Of a stretch of 12,512 bases of DNA, positions 6,123 through 12,512 are shown in pieces. The stretch spans positions 1-12,512 of the forward strand of contig JAQTOL010000044.1 of assembly GCA_028748945.1 (NCBI GenBank), read 5' to 3'. Under the pieces are notes generated by a model. It saw only the letters and a list, made by a program, of their open reading frames with translations. It searched no databases and was not told the origin of the DNA. The stretch is from Paludibacter sp. (lineage in GTDB: Bacteria; Bacteroidota; Bacteroidia; Bacteroidales; Paludibacteraceae). The translations under genes were made by a program, and so were the position numbers. Within the stretch, counting starts at the first letter, position 1. Each line of letters begins with the position of its first letter.

Positions 6123-7082
6123 ATGAAAGATATATGGATAAAATTCGGATGTTTTCTGACCGGACACAATTATGCCATCATAAAAAATTCCAGTGAAGCA
6201 TCTGCCAAAACAGTTAAAAAGTATCTCTCTGCGTTATTGATCATTTCTACAATCTGGGGTTTCATTGGATTTGCCTTTACACAACGCTATTTACATGGCA
6301 ATGCCCTTGTTTCTTCCATTGGAGCTTTGGTGATGATTTTTATTATCATCCAGATTGAACGGCAAATTATTTTGTCGTTACGCAGAAATCTTTTCGCCAT
6401 GATATTTAGAATACTGATCGGTGTGGTTATGGCGATTATCGGATCTGTAATTTTGGACCAGGTGATTTTTAAAGAAGATGTGGAGAAAGAAAAAATTACC
6501 AACATCCAGAAAGAGGTGAACAAAATCATGCCCGAAAAAACCCTTGAACTGAGTAATCAGATTCAACAACTGGATAGTGAAATTGTAAAAAAGGAAAGTG
6601 AAAGAACTGCTTTGTTGCTGGAAGTAAGTAAAAAACCAATGATATCGGCACCTACATCAATCAATGAATACAAAAGGGATAGTGTGACAAAAAAGTTGAT
6701 TCTAGTAGGAAAACAAGTTAGTATTCAAAATACATTGAATCCAAAGACGGAGTTAATTCCGCAGGTAGATAAGATTCTGAAAAATTTAAGAGAACAAAAA
6801 ATTAAAAAAGAGAATGACAAACTGAATATCCAGCAATTATTAGAAAATGACATTAAATCGAAAGTTGGATTTCTGAATGAATTGAAAACGTTATTTGATA
6901 TTTTATTGTCGTCGCCAATTGCTATGTTCGTGTGGATATTACTTTTTATGTTCTTCTTTATGATTGAATTATTTATTATCATAAATAAATGGGGAGATAA
7001 AGAAAATGATTACGATAAAACAATTTTACATCAAATGGATGTCAGAATTAAGATGTTAGATAAACTTTCGGAAAAAGAATAA
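6123..7082 (+). CDS. DUF4407 membrane protein with long periplasmic or cytoplasmic coiled coil
   Basis: A 319-residue protein with the DUF4407 layout: an N-terminal IWIKFGCFLTGHNY lead, three clustered membrane helices (about 34-54, 62-78 and 91-113), a long charged helical segment (118-250, e.g. LELSNQIQQLDSEIVKKESERTALL) and one C-terminal helix (264-287). The IQIERQIILSLRRN stretch after helix 2 takes the place of the family's IxxDR motif. DUF4407 proteins have no proven biochemical role; they are widespread, and some sit next to unknown cassette genes. The length is slightly below the usual 350 or so. It follows the coiled-coil gene by 5 bases and is closed by an intrinsic terminator, so it is the last gene of the operon. 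The central helices suggest oligomerisation or partner binding. No nucleotide-binding motif is visible. Confidence 0.85.
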   Translation: MKDIWIKFGCFLTGHNYAIIKNSSEASAKTVKKYLSALLIISTIWGFIGFAFTQRYLHGNALVSSIGALVMIFIIIQIERQIILSLRRNLFAMIFRILIGVVMAIIGSVILDQVIFKEDVEKEKITNIQKEVNKIMPEKTLELSNQIQQLDSEIVKKESERTALLLEVSKKPMISAPTSINEYKRDSVTKKLILVGKQVSIQNTLNPKTELIPQVDKILKNLREQKIKKENDKLNIQQLLENDIKSKVGFLNELKTLFDILLSSPIAMFVWILLFMFFFMIELFIIINKWGDKENDYDKTILHQMDVRIKMLDKLSEKE

Positions 7083-7138
7083 TTCTGTGACAACGGTTCT
7101 GCCGGAGACCCTGAAGATGGAATAACCTGCATCCTTAG

Positions 7139-7166
7139 CCGGGAGTTATGATAGATCCCGGTTTTT
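7139..7166 (+). terminator. Rho-independent terminator after the DUF4407 operon
   Basis: ccggga (7139-7144) pairs with tcccgg (7156-7161), with an 11-base loop, followed immediately by five T (7162-7166). It lies 57 bases past the DUF4407 stop and 29 before the NlpC/P60 gene, so it separates the two transcripts. Confidence 0.75.
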
Positions 7167-7194
7167 AATATATGTTCCGGAAGCAAAAAGTAAA

Positions 7195-7755
7195 ATGATA
7201 ACAGTTGATACAGATGGAATGAAAGTCCCGGTACGGAAATCGATACTGTTCCGGGCTATACTAATATTGAGTCTTACAATTCTGTTTTTCAGTTGCAGCC
7301 CTACGCGGCTTATAGAAAAAAGACAAAGTAAAGAGGTCTATGAAACCCTGGGACTGAATAAAGAAAGGAAAGATAATTTTGCACTATACAAAGAAGCTGC
7401 CTCATGGTTACATGTTCCGCACGTGGATGGTGGTAAGTCCCGCAAAGGAACGGACTGCTCGTTTCTGGTATATTCCGTTTATAAAACCGTTTATGCTAAA
7501 ATTCTGGAACGGAATTCGGCAGACATGCTGAAAAAAAACTGCAGACGAATAAGTATAAGCCGGCTGAAAGAAGGCGATCTGGTTTTTTTTAATACCGCCG
7601 GAAAATCAAAAGCTAAATCGAGGATCAATCACGTGGGTATTTATCTGAAAGATAATAAATTCCTGCATGCTTCCACATCAAAGGGGGTTATTGTAAGCAG
7701 TCTCGATGAAGACTACTACCGTAAAACCAGGGTTTGCGGAGGCCGGGTAAAGTGA
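7195..7755 (+). CDS. NlpC/P60 family lipoprotein, peptidoglycan endopeptidase
   Basis: An 186-residue probable lipoprotein. The hydrophobic lead (SILFRAILILSLTILFFSC) ends in C34, the lipidation site. The residues after it (SPTRLIEKR) lack the acidic K-D/E surface-export signal of Bacteroidota, so periplasmic anchoring is likely. Residues ~60-180 are an NlpC/P60 papain-like domain: catalytic C88 in GTDCSFLVYSVY, the catalytic His H146 in INHVGIYL, and a third polar residue H158 in FLHAS. The family cleaves cell-wall stem-peptide bonds, typically gamma-D-Glu to diaminopimelate. At ~125 residues the domain is of usual size, with no SH3 or LysM targeting domain. The start could be 7195 or M9 at 7219, which gives a more ordinary signal length. 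It follows a terminator and precedes a convergent gene, so it is probably monocistronic. Confidence 0.9.
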   Translation: MITVDTDGMKVPVRKSILFRAILILSLTILFFSCSPTRLIEKRQSKEVYETLGLNKERKDNFALYKEAASWLHVPHVDGGKSRKGTDCSFLVYSVYKTVYAKILERNSADMLKKNCRRISISRLKEGDLVFFNTAGKSKAKSRINHVGIYLKDNKFLHASTSKGVIVSSLDEDYYRKTRVCGGRVK

Positions 7756-7792
7756 TGGTTCGGTTGAATGCTTTAGAGACAGGACTATCCGA

Positions 7793-8104
7793 TTAAAAAA
7801 CGATATAGTAATTGGTACACGATTCGTATGTATTACTGTAAAAAACATCGGTAGGATACAATGTATAACCTGATATTTGTACTACTTCGGCACTCCAGTA
7901 TCCGGAAGGTATATCGTATGTTGCTTTAGATCTTGCGTTAATAACCTGTTGATATTGATCATTGATATATAAATCGTACGGACTGTTTGTGCCGTTTGTA
8001 AACTCCATGGTGAAGGTTTGATTTTGTTCACAGGTTGGCACAGATACCACGGTACATCCGATAAACAGAAAAACAACAAACAGGGAGATTATAAGCTTTT
8101 TCAT
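7793..8104 (-). CDS. Small lipoprotein of unknown function
   Basis: The only minus-strand gene in the window, 103 residues from ATG at 8104-8102. A longer form using TTG at 8146 is unlikely, because the signal peptide begins properly at the ATG: MKKLIISLFVVFLFIGC, with lipidation at C17. After the Cys comes TVVSVPTCEQN, without the acidic export signal. The mature part is short and rich in Tyr, Thr, Ser and Asn (YDLYINDQYQQV, YDIPSGYWSAEVVQISGYTLYP), with two further cysteines (C25, and one in ESCTNYY near the end) that may form a disulfide. This suggests a small all-beta domain. No known family was recognised. It converges with the NlpC/P60 gene, with 37 bases between stops. Confidence 0.72.
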   Translation of the reverse strand: MKKLIISLFVVFLFIGCTVVSVPTCEQNQTFTMEFTNGTNSPYDLYINDQYQQVINARSKATYDIPSGYWSAEVVQISGYTLYPTDVFYSNTYESCTNYYIVF

Positions 8105-8446
8105 AGAATTGTTTTTTATGAATGAATAATTTTTATCAATATGCAAAGTACGTCTGATTTAAGCAGATAAGACTTATATAATTCGTGAAAAAAGTTACAT
8201 GATTCACATGTTTGATATCTGTCATCCGGGAAGATTTATTGTCCCTGAAGTATTCTTAATAAAGCGTGTAAAGCCTGGTACCGATAAAATGGAACTTTCT
8301 GTTAATTGAAATTTGTTGTGTACTTCAGATATCATAAAGTATAAAAAGAAAATCCACCCGGAAAAACTTTCCAATTCTCAGGTTGTTTTAGTGCAACTGG
8401 ATTCGAAACCTGTTAATAACCCGAATAAAATAAAAATCAAAATAAT
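8105..8446. other. Divergent intergenic region, lipoprotein / FrnE
   Basis: About 340 bases between the start of the minus-strand lipoprotein and the plus-strand FrnE-like gene. No coding frame is supported. It should hold promoters for both directions. On the minus strand, tactttgc (8150 to 8143) is close to the Bacteroidota -7 element but one base short. No hairpin, repeat or riboswitch-like structure was recognised. Confidence 0.45.
8143..8150 (-). promoter_or_regulatory. Possible -7 promoter element of the lipoprotein gene
   Basis: Read on the minus strand, TACTTTGC resembles the Bacteroidota TAnnTTTG element with one base missing. It lies ~39 bases before the ATG, a plausible leader length. 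No good TTTG -33 box is seen, so this is tentative. Confidence 0.3.
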
Positions 8447-9172
8447 ATGCTGACAAAAAATAAAATGAAAGTTGAAATCTGGAGTGATGTTATGTGCCCG
8501 TACTGTTATATGGGTAAACGAAAATTTGAAACAGCCTTATCACAATTCAATGAAGCTGCGGATATTGAAATTAGTTGGAAAAGTTTCCAGCTTTCACCCG
8601 AAATGATAACAGCACCCGACAAAAGTATTCATGAGATTCTGTCGGACCTTATGGAAATAAGCATTGAAAAAGCCAAAGAATACAATGATAAGGTGACAAC
8701 TTCGGCCAGACAGTATGGACTGGTTTACAACTTTGATAAGGCCATTCCGGCAAATTCATTTAATGCGCACCGTTTTTCCCATATGGCAAAACAACACGGT
8801 TTGCAGGATAGGGCGGAAGAAAGTTTATTTAAAGCATATTTCACTGATGGAAAAAACTTTGACGATATTCCCACACTTATCCAGATGGGAGTTGAAATCG
8901 GATTGGATGCTGATGAATTAAAATCAACTTTAGAAAGTGATAAGTATGCCGAAGATGTACGGAAAGATATCTACGAAGCACGTCAATTAGGAGTCAGAGG
9001 CGTACCGTTTTTTCTGTTTGATAATAAACTGGCGGTAACCGGAGCGCAGGACAGTAAGGTATTTCTCGAAACAATGGAGAAGGCATTTGACGGTTGGAGA
9101 AAAGATAATCCTCAACCGGCCATAGAGATGATTGATGGGCAATTCTGCACACCCGAAGGAGAATGCAATTAA
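8447..9172 (+). CDS. FrnE-type DsbA-family thiol oxidoreductase
   Basis: A 241-residue protein of the DsbA superfamily, FrnE subgroup. The lead KVEIWSDVMCPYCYMGKRKFE contains the CxxC redox pair C17/C20 (CPYC). A helical insert domain follows (~50-165), and LGVRGVPFFLF carries the cis-proline P187 opposite the active site. The C-terminal GQFCTPEGEC (C234/C240) is a second cysteine pair, as in many FrnE members. There is no signal peptide, so it acts in the cytoplasm. Relatives serve as disulfide isomerases/oxidoreductases or in polyketide and oxidative-stress contexts; the substrate here is unknown. Start: family members usually begin MKVEIWSD, so M7 (ATG 8465) is the more likely start than ATG 8447. 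The gene stands alone. A weak 7-bp hairpin (9198-9219) follows, without a clear T-run. Confidence 0.9.
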   Translation: MLTKNKMKVEIWSDVMCPYCYMGKRKFETALSQFNEAADIEISWKSFQLSPEMITAPDKSIHEILSDLMEISIEKAKEYNDKVTTSARQYGLVYNFDKAIPANSFNAHRFSHMAKQHGLQDRAEESLFKAYFTDGKNFDDIPTLIQMGVEIGLDADELKSTLESDKYAEDVRKDIYEARQLGVRGVPFFLFDNKLAVTGAQDSKVFLETMEKAFDGWRKDNPQPAIEMIDGQFCTPEGECN

Positions 9173-9221
9173 TAAGTATTGAACCTCTCCATCAAAGAGT
9201 AATCTATTAAAGGATTACTAT

Positions 9222-9248
9222 TTGCACGCAAAGGCACTAAGTCGCAAA
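9222..9248. repeat. Cgcaaag-type degenerate intergenic repeat
   Basis: ttgcacgcaaaggcactaag followed by tcgcaaat is a decayed form of the tandem acgcaaaggcgctaagacgcaaag-like units often seen between genes in Bacteroidota and other bacteria. Spaced gcaaa units recur about every 9-10 bases. No function is assigned. It lies downstream of the FrnE gene. Confidence 0.4.
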
Positions 9249-9353
9249 TCAATATTAATTGTACAGCATAAATTAGCCGTCATTACCTGTAACCGCGCTG
9301 GACTGAACTCCGACGCGTTTGTTATTTTATTTCAATAAAAAAGAAAGAACAGA

Positions 9354-9947
9354 TTGAATTATTTAGCACATATTTTTTTATCGGGAGGTAATCACAGGAC
9401 TCAGATCGGAAATTTTATAGGGGACTTTGTAAAAGGCAGCCGTTTTAATGATTATCCATCCGGTATCCGAAGGGGCATCTTACTTCACCGCAAGATCGAT
9501 GAATATACCGATTCGCATCCGGTGGTACTGAAAGTGAAAGTGTTTTTGAGACCGGCTTTCGGACGTTATTCGGGTATTATAACGGATATGTATTTCGATT
9601 ATTTTTTAGCTGCCCGGTTTAACCATTATACTTCCAGATCGTTGAATGTCTTTGCTTTTCAATTTTATTTTTTCGCATTGTTGAATTACAGACATTTGCC
9701 TGTAAAGGTACAGAGATTTGTATTTCACTTTGTCGGTACGAACCGGTTGAAAAAATATGGGAGCTTGGATGGATTGAAAGATTCATTGGAAATCATGTCG
9801 AATTATAAGATTCCGGCTATCGATCCGGAAAAAACCATCGCTTTTTTAGTGCAACACCACCATGAACTTGAAACTGATTTCGCCCTCTTTTTCCCCGATT
9901 TAATAAAATTCTGTCATAAGGAAAATTCCCTGATGCAAATTAAATGA
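9354..9947 (+). CDS. Acyl-carrier-protein phosphodiesterase family protein (TTG start)
   Basis: A 197-residue protein. MNYLAHIFLS...QIGNFIGDFVKGSR at the N terminus and GILLHRKIDEYTDSHPVV are the AcpH (ACP phosphodiesterase) signatures. Candidate metal-site residues are H5, D24, H45, D49, D53, H55 and D78 in ITDMYFDYFLA, as in an HD-like helical fold. E. coli AcpH removes the 4'-phosphopantetheine arm from acyl carrier protein; whether Bacteroidota members keep this activity is less certain. Length matches the family (~190). The family's first residues (MNYLAH) start exactly at TTG 9354, and no in-frame ATG exists closer to that point, so a TTG start is the best choice. The gene stands alone, in no operon. 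Confidence 0.87.
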   Translation: MNYLAHIFLSGGNHRTQIGNFIGDFVKGSRFNDYPSGIRRGILLHRKIDEYTDSHPVVLKVKVFLRPAFGRYSGIITDMYFDYFLAARFNHYTSRSLNVFAFQFYFFALLNYRHLPVKVQRFVFHFVGTNRLKKYGSLDGLKDSLEIMSNYKIPAIDPEKTIAFLVQHHHELETDFALFFPDLIKFCHKENSLMQIK

Positions 9948-10245
9948 ACTCCGTTAATAAGATAATCTTCTTGAATCAATTAAAAATATCCAATTTATTT
10001 TATTTGATAGTTCTGGTGGTATTATTTTAAAGAATATTTATCCTGAACAGGCTTTAATAAATTTCGTTATATGCATTTGACGACTTTTCAAAACACTTAT
10101 AAGATCGACTTTTCATATAAATATTTAAAAGGATAATTTCCCGATATAGGCTTGAATTAAACGATTTAAAAGATAGAATCAGATATTTTACGAATAACTG
10201 TATGTAAATAAATCTGAAGTAAAATGCAAAATCAAAAATAATTTA
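9948..10245. other. Long AT-rich gap before the ECF sigma gene
   Basis: Nearly 400 bases lie between the ACP phosphodiesterase gene and the sigma gene (up to 10341). The sequence is very AT-rich, with many stops in all frames. No tRNA, repeat or convincing small gene was seen. The only defined elements are the promoter-like TAGATTTG and the hairpin listed next to it. Confidence 0.5.
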
Positions 10246-10253
10246 TAGATTTG
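10246..10253 (+). promoter_or_regulatory. TAnnTTTG -7 promoter element of the ECF sigma gene
   Basis: TAGATTTG matches the Bacteroidota primary-sigma -7 consensus TAnnTTTG exactly. No good TTTG -33 box is visible at the usual distance. Transcription would start near 10260, giving a leader of about 80 bases. This leader includes a short hairpin, aaaatcc (10291-10297) / ggatttt (10302-10308). Confidence 0.55.
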
Positions 10254-10341
10254 TACCCGAATAAAACGAATAGATCCTGACTTCCAACAGAAAATCCGGA
10301 CGGATTTTATTGATTCAGTTTTATCAATCCGGAGCAATATT

Positions 10342-10908
10342 ATGATTGAAGAACAATATTTACTTAGAGAATTGAAACAGGGAAATAAAGAGGCTTTCTC
10401 TATGTTGTTTAGGAAGTATTATCTGGATATGGTTTTATTTGGAGGAAACTATCTGCGAGATAAGGACCGTTGTGAGGATATAGTGCAGAATGTTCTCTTT
10501 AAACTCTGGTCTGAAAGGGAAGAACTTGAAATCAACACCTCCCTTAAATCTTTTTTGCTGAAGTCGGTCAAAAACGGTTGCCTTGACGAATTACGACACC
10601 AGCAGGTAATCCGCATACACGAATCTTATTCCGGAGTATTCGGTGATATAGATGATTCGCAGACTGAAAATTATATTTTATACACCGATTTACATGACCA
10701 TTTGGATATAGCATTAAAGAAACTTCCTGAAGTTTGCCGGGTTGCTTTCGAACTAAACAGATTCGAAGGACTGAAATATAAAGAAATTGCACAGCAACTT
10801 GAAGTTTCGGAACGAACCGTTGAAGTGAGAATAGGAAAAGCTATCGGTTTGCTAAGGAAATACCTGAAAGATTTTTTCATACTAGTTTTTATACTTTTAA
10901 AATGTTAA
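10342..10908 (+). CDS. ECF RNA polymerase sigma factor (FecI-like)
   Basis: A 188-residue ECF sigma factor of normal length. Sigma region 2 spans ~16-85: EAFSMLFRKYYLDMVLFGGNYL, then the core-binding CEDIVQNVLFKLW (44-56) and SLKSFLLKSVKNGCLDELR. Sigma region 4 spans ~121-175: LKKLPEVCRVAFELNRFEGLKYKEIAQQL followed by the recognition helix VSERTVEVRIGKAIGLLR. A short hydrophobic tail (FFILVFILLKC) ends the protein, which is common for Bacteroidota ECF factors. It would direct RNA polymerase to the promoter of the linked TonB-dependent receptor genes and is held inactive by the FecR protein encoded 75 bases downstream. ATG 10342 fits the family start. The gap to fecR has a weak AT hairpin (10906-10942) without a T-run. 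Confidence 0.93.
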   Translation: MIEEQYLLRELKQGNKEAFSMLFRKYYLDMVLFGGNYLRDKDRCEDIVQNVLFKLWSEREELEINTSLKSFLLKSVKNGCLDELRHQQVIRIHESYSGVFGDIDDSQTENYILYTDLHDHLDIALKKLPEVCRVAFELNRFEGLKYKEIAQQLEVSERTVEVRIGKAIGLLRKYLKDFFILVFILLKC

Positions 10909-10983
10909 TAAACTTAAATTGGATGTGGTTAATGGTTTATTAAACGTCATATCAGAGTAAGAAGTAATAGAAACGTAACAGAA

Positions 10984-12009
10984 ATGCAACAGAAATATAA
11001 AATAGAAGAATTAATCGCCAAACTACTTTCGGAGAATATCTCTCTCGAAGAAAAAAATATATTGACTGCATGGTTTAATGACAATGCAGAAAACAAGGCC
11101 TATTTCAATCAACTTAGAAATATTTGGCAAGCAGCTCATCCCGTATTTAATCCGGATGAAATTGATGTTAAAATGGCGGAACTTAAAGTGAAGGAAAGAA
11201 TAAATACAAAGAGCCGAAGTCTAAAACCAGTATTGATCTGGTGGCAACGTGTGGCTGCTATCATCGTTCTTCCGCTTATGTTGGCAACTGGTTATTTATT
11301 TTACAATCAATCTTCAAAACCGGTAGTAATTGCTTTTCAGGAAATTATTTCACCACTCGGAGTTACATCAAAAGTGGATTTACCGGATGGTTCAATTGTG
11401 TGGTTGAATTCTGGTAGCAGACTGAAATATCCGGTAGTATTTGCAAATACTGAACGCAACGTGTATTTGTCGGGTGAAGCCTTCTTTAAAGTGCATTCTG
11501 ATAAAAAACATCCCTTTGTCGTGGAAACCAAGAATGTTAATGTCCGGGCAACAGGTACTCAGTTTAATGTTGAAGCCTATGCTAATGACACAATTACTGC
11601 AGTCACATTATTAGTTGGAAAAGTAGATGTCAGTATTTACGGCAACCCAAAAGAAAAACTTCAACCAAACCAACGTGTAGTATTGAATTCCCTTTCAGGC
11701 ACCTACAAAATAATTCAAACCAATGCACGACTATGGACCGAATGGAAAGATGGAATCTTAGCATTTAGGGATGAACCGCTCGAAGATGTTTTCAAAAGGA
11801 TTGGGCGGACATTTAACGTTGATATTGAGGTGAAAGATCCGGTAGTGAGTCATCAGTTATATCGTGCTACCTTTGAAGGTGAATCTTTGGATGAAATTCT
11901 CCGGTTGCTTAAAATGTCCGCGCCAATTCAGTATAAAAGAATTGGTCGGGAGAAGAATGATGAAAATAAATTTACGAAAGATAAGATAGAGGTATACAAA
12001 GCAAAATAA
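10984..12009 (+). CDS. FecR-type transmembrane anti-sigma factor
   Basis: A 341-residue single-pass membrane protein. The cytoplasmic N-terminal part (1-86, LLSENISLEEKNILTAWFNDNAENKAYFNQL) is the sigma-binding helical domain. One membrane helix lies at ~88-107 (VAAIIVLPLMLATGYLFY). The periplasmic part has a FecR domain (~118-218: ISPLGVTSKVDLPDGSIVWLNSGSRLKYP, YLSGEAFFKV, PFVVETKNVNVRATGTQFNV). The Bacteroidota C-terminal domain DUF4974 follows (~258-320: LAFRDEPLEDVFKRIGRTFNVDIEV...GESLDEILRLL). That last domain is STN-like and should contact the STN domain of the receptor encoded at 12280. On ligand binding the signal crosses FecR, whose cytoplasmic part then frees or activates the sigma factor. 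A terminator follows 22 bases past the stop. Confidence 0.93.
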   Translation: MQQKYKIEELIAKLLSENISLEEKNILTAWFNDNAENKAYFNQLRNIWQAAHPVFNPDEIDVKMAELKVKERINTKSRSLKPVLIWWQRVAAIIVLPLMLATGYLFYNQSSKPVVIAFQEIISPLGVTSKVDLPDGSIVWLNSGSRLKYPVVFANTERNVYLSGEAFFKVHSDKKHPFVVETKNVNVRATGTQFNVEAYANDTITAVTLLVGKVDVSIYGNPKEKLQPNQRVVLNSLSGTYKIIQTNARLWTEWKDGILAFRDEPLEDVFKRIGRTFNVDIEVKDPVVSHQLYRATFEGESLDEILRLLKMSAPIQYKRIGREKNDENKFTKDKIEVYKAK

Positions 12010-12030
12010 AATAAAAAGGCAAAAAGGGCT

Positions 12031-12084
12031 CCCCCCATAAGAAATTCAAAAATGATATGATTTCTTATGTGGGGTTTTTTTTTT
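12031..12084 (+). terminator. Strong Rho-independent terminator after fecR-like gene
   Basis: ccccccataagaaat (12031-12045) pairs with atttcttatgtgggg (12060-12074) as a 15-bp stem with one mismatch and a 14-base loop. Ten T (12075-12084) follow. It separates the sigma/anti-sigma transcript from the receptor gene, which therefore needs its own, probably sigma-dependent, promoter in 12085-12279. Confidence 0.9.
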
Positions 12085-12279
12085 GAAACGTCTTACATAC
12101 AGAAGGAAACTACAACAGAGTTTTACCAATTTGGATTAACACATTAAAAATATTTAAATTAATAGGCCAATGAACTTGTATACTGAATATCCGCCGTGAT
12201 TATGTTAATCTTTCAGTAACATCTCACTCATAACCATTCTAGGAAAATACAATCTTTAAATTATAATAATTAACTTTAA
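12085..12279 (+). promoter_or_regulatory. Leader of the receptor gene, probable ECF-dependent promoter region
   Basis: 195 bases lie between the terminator and the receptor ATG. The gap is too large for read-through translation, and the strong upstream terminator demands an internal promoter. By analogy with other FecI/FecR loci it should be recognised by the neighbouring sigma factor. No exact TAnnTTTG match was found, which fits an ECF rather than primary-sigma promoter, but I cannot mark the boxes. Confidence 0.4.
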
Positions 12280-12512
12280 ATGTATATGAAATCATCATCA
12301 GGAAAAGAACTCTCTCTACTCCCCGAAAAGAAAAGTGGATTTCGGCTAGTGAAAATCTTACCCGTATTAATTGTGTGTATGATACTGCAATTAATGTCAT
12401 CCAAAACATTTGCACAAACTACTTCCCTGACACTGGACATGAAGAATGTTCCGGTGGAAGAAGTGTTGAATGTAATCGAATCAAAAACTGTTTACCGGTT
12501 TTTATACAACAA
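12280..12512 (+). CDS. SusC/RagA-like TonB-dependent receptor with STN domain (partial, 5' end)
   Basis: The frame opens at ATG 12280 (or M3 at 12286) and runs off the right edge after 77 codons. Residues ~22-45 form a signal peptide (VKILPVLIVCMILQLMSSKTFA, cleavage before Q46). From residue 47, TTSLTLDMKNVPVEEVLNVIESKTVYRFLYN is the start of an STN (secretin and TonB N-terminus) domain, the periplasmic signalling module of FecA-like receptors. Its position directly after sigma and FecR genes shows that it is the regulated outer-membrane transporter. In Bacteroidota such receptors are usually ~1000-1200 residues, with a carboxypeptidase-like domain, plug and beta-barrel, and are followed by a SusD gene. 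Those parts lie outside the window, so the substrate (glycan, siderophore or other) cannot be told. Confidence 0.88.
   Translation, partial: MYMKSSSGKELSLLPEKKSGFRLVKILPVLIVCMILQLMSSKTFAQTTSLTLDMKNVPVEEVLNVIESKTVYRFLYN

Noticed and set aside
5199..7082. Naming the three-gene operon as a known defence system
   Set aside because: No helicase, methylase, ATPase, reverse transcriptase, TIR or other defence marker is present. HNH and DUF4407 alone do not identify a known system.
8105..8146. Longer form of the minus-strand lipoprotein
   Set aside because: It would start at TTG and put 14 extra residues before a well-formed MKKL signal peptide.
9198..9224. Terminator after the FrnE-like gene
   Set aside because: The 7-bp AT-rich stem agtaatc/gattact has only a TTT after it; too weak to call.
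10906..10942. Terminator between the sigma and fecR-like genes
   Set aside because: Only an 8-bp AT stem (taataaac/gtttatta) with a long loop and no T-run; co-transcription of the two genes is more likely.

Overview
This AT-rich window comes from the chromosome of a member of the Bacteroidota, most likely of the Bacteroidales/Marinilabiliales type. The strongest evidence is the right end. It carries an ECF sigma factor, a FecR-type anti-sigma factor with the Bacteroidota C-terminal domain, and the start of a SusC/RagA-like TonB-dependent receptor with an STN domain. Supporting evidence includes a TAnnTTTG promoter element, the absence of clear Shine-Dalgarno sequences, a seven-bladed 'two-component regulator propeller' protein, DUF4407 and DUF898 membrane proteins, and lipoproteins without partners. 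No rRNA, tRNA, transposase, phage gene or CRISPR array was seen.

Left part (1-5002): loosely spaced single genes, all on the + strand. They are a zinc-ribbon protein (174-773), a DUF2007/zinc-ribbon protein (971-1360), an exported TonB_C-like plus seven-bladed propeller protein (1473-2978), a DUF898/YjgN-like membrane protein (3274-4218) closed by a good terminator, and an exported protein of unknown function (4316-5002). The gaps around the DUF2007 and propeller genes are rich in repeats. A 19-base sequence recurs exactly at 813-831 and 3058-3076, each copy followed by GATAG/CTATC palindromes. A second family, gatgcaattgtgc, lies at 1431-1443 and 3176-3188. This two-gene segment therefore looks like an accessory insert between dispersed intergenic elements.

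Middle (5199-7166): a compact three-gene operon, HNH-type zinc protein, acidic/coiled-coil MGLFDFFKK protein, and DUF4407 four-helix membrane protein. Gaps are 19 and 5 bases, and an intrinsic terminator follows. This is the best candidate here for an uncharacterised multi-component system, possibly acting at the membrane.

Right-middle (7195-9947): mostly single housekeeping or envelope genes. They are an NlpC/P60 lipoprotein hydrolase, the only minus-strand gene (a small lipoprotein), a FrnE-type DsbA-family protein, and an acyl-carrier-protein phosphodiesterase-like protein starting at TTG.

Right end (10246-12512): a cell-surface signalling locus. The ECF sigma factor is preceded by a TAGATTTG promoter element. 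FecR follows, then a strong terminator, then the receptor gene, which runs off the window. By analogy with FecA/FecR/FecI, ligand uptake by the receptor would be sensed through STN-FecR contact across the periplasm, releasing the sigma factor to transcribe the receptor and probably downstream SusD/enzyme genes outside the window.
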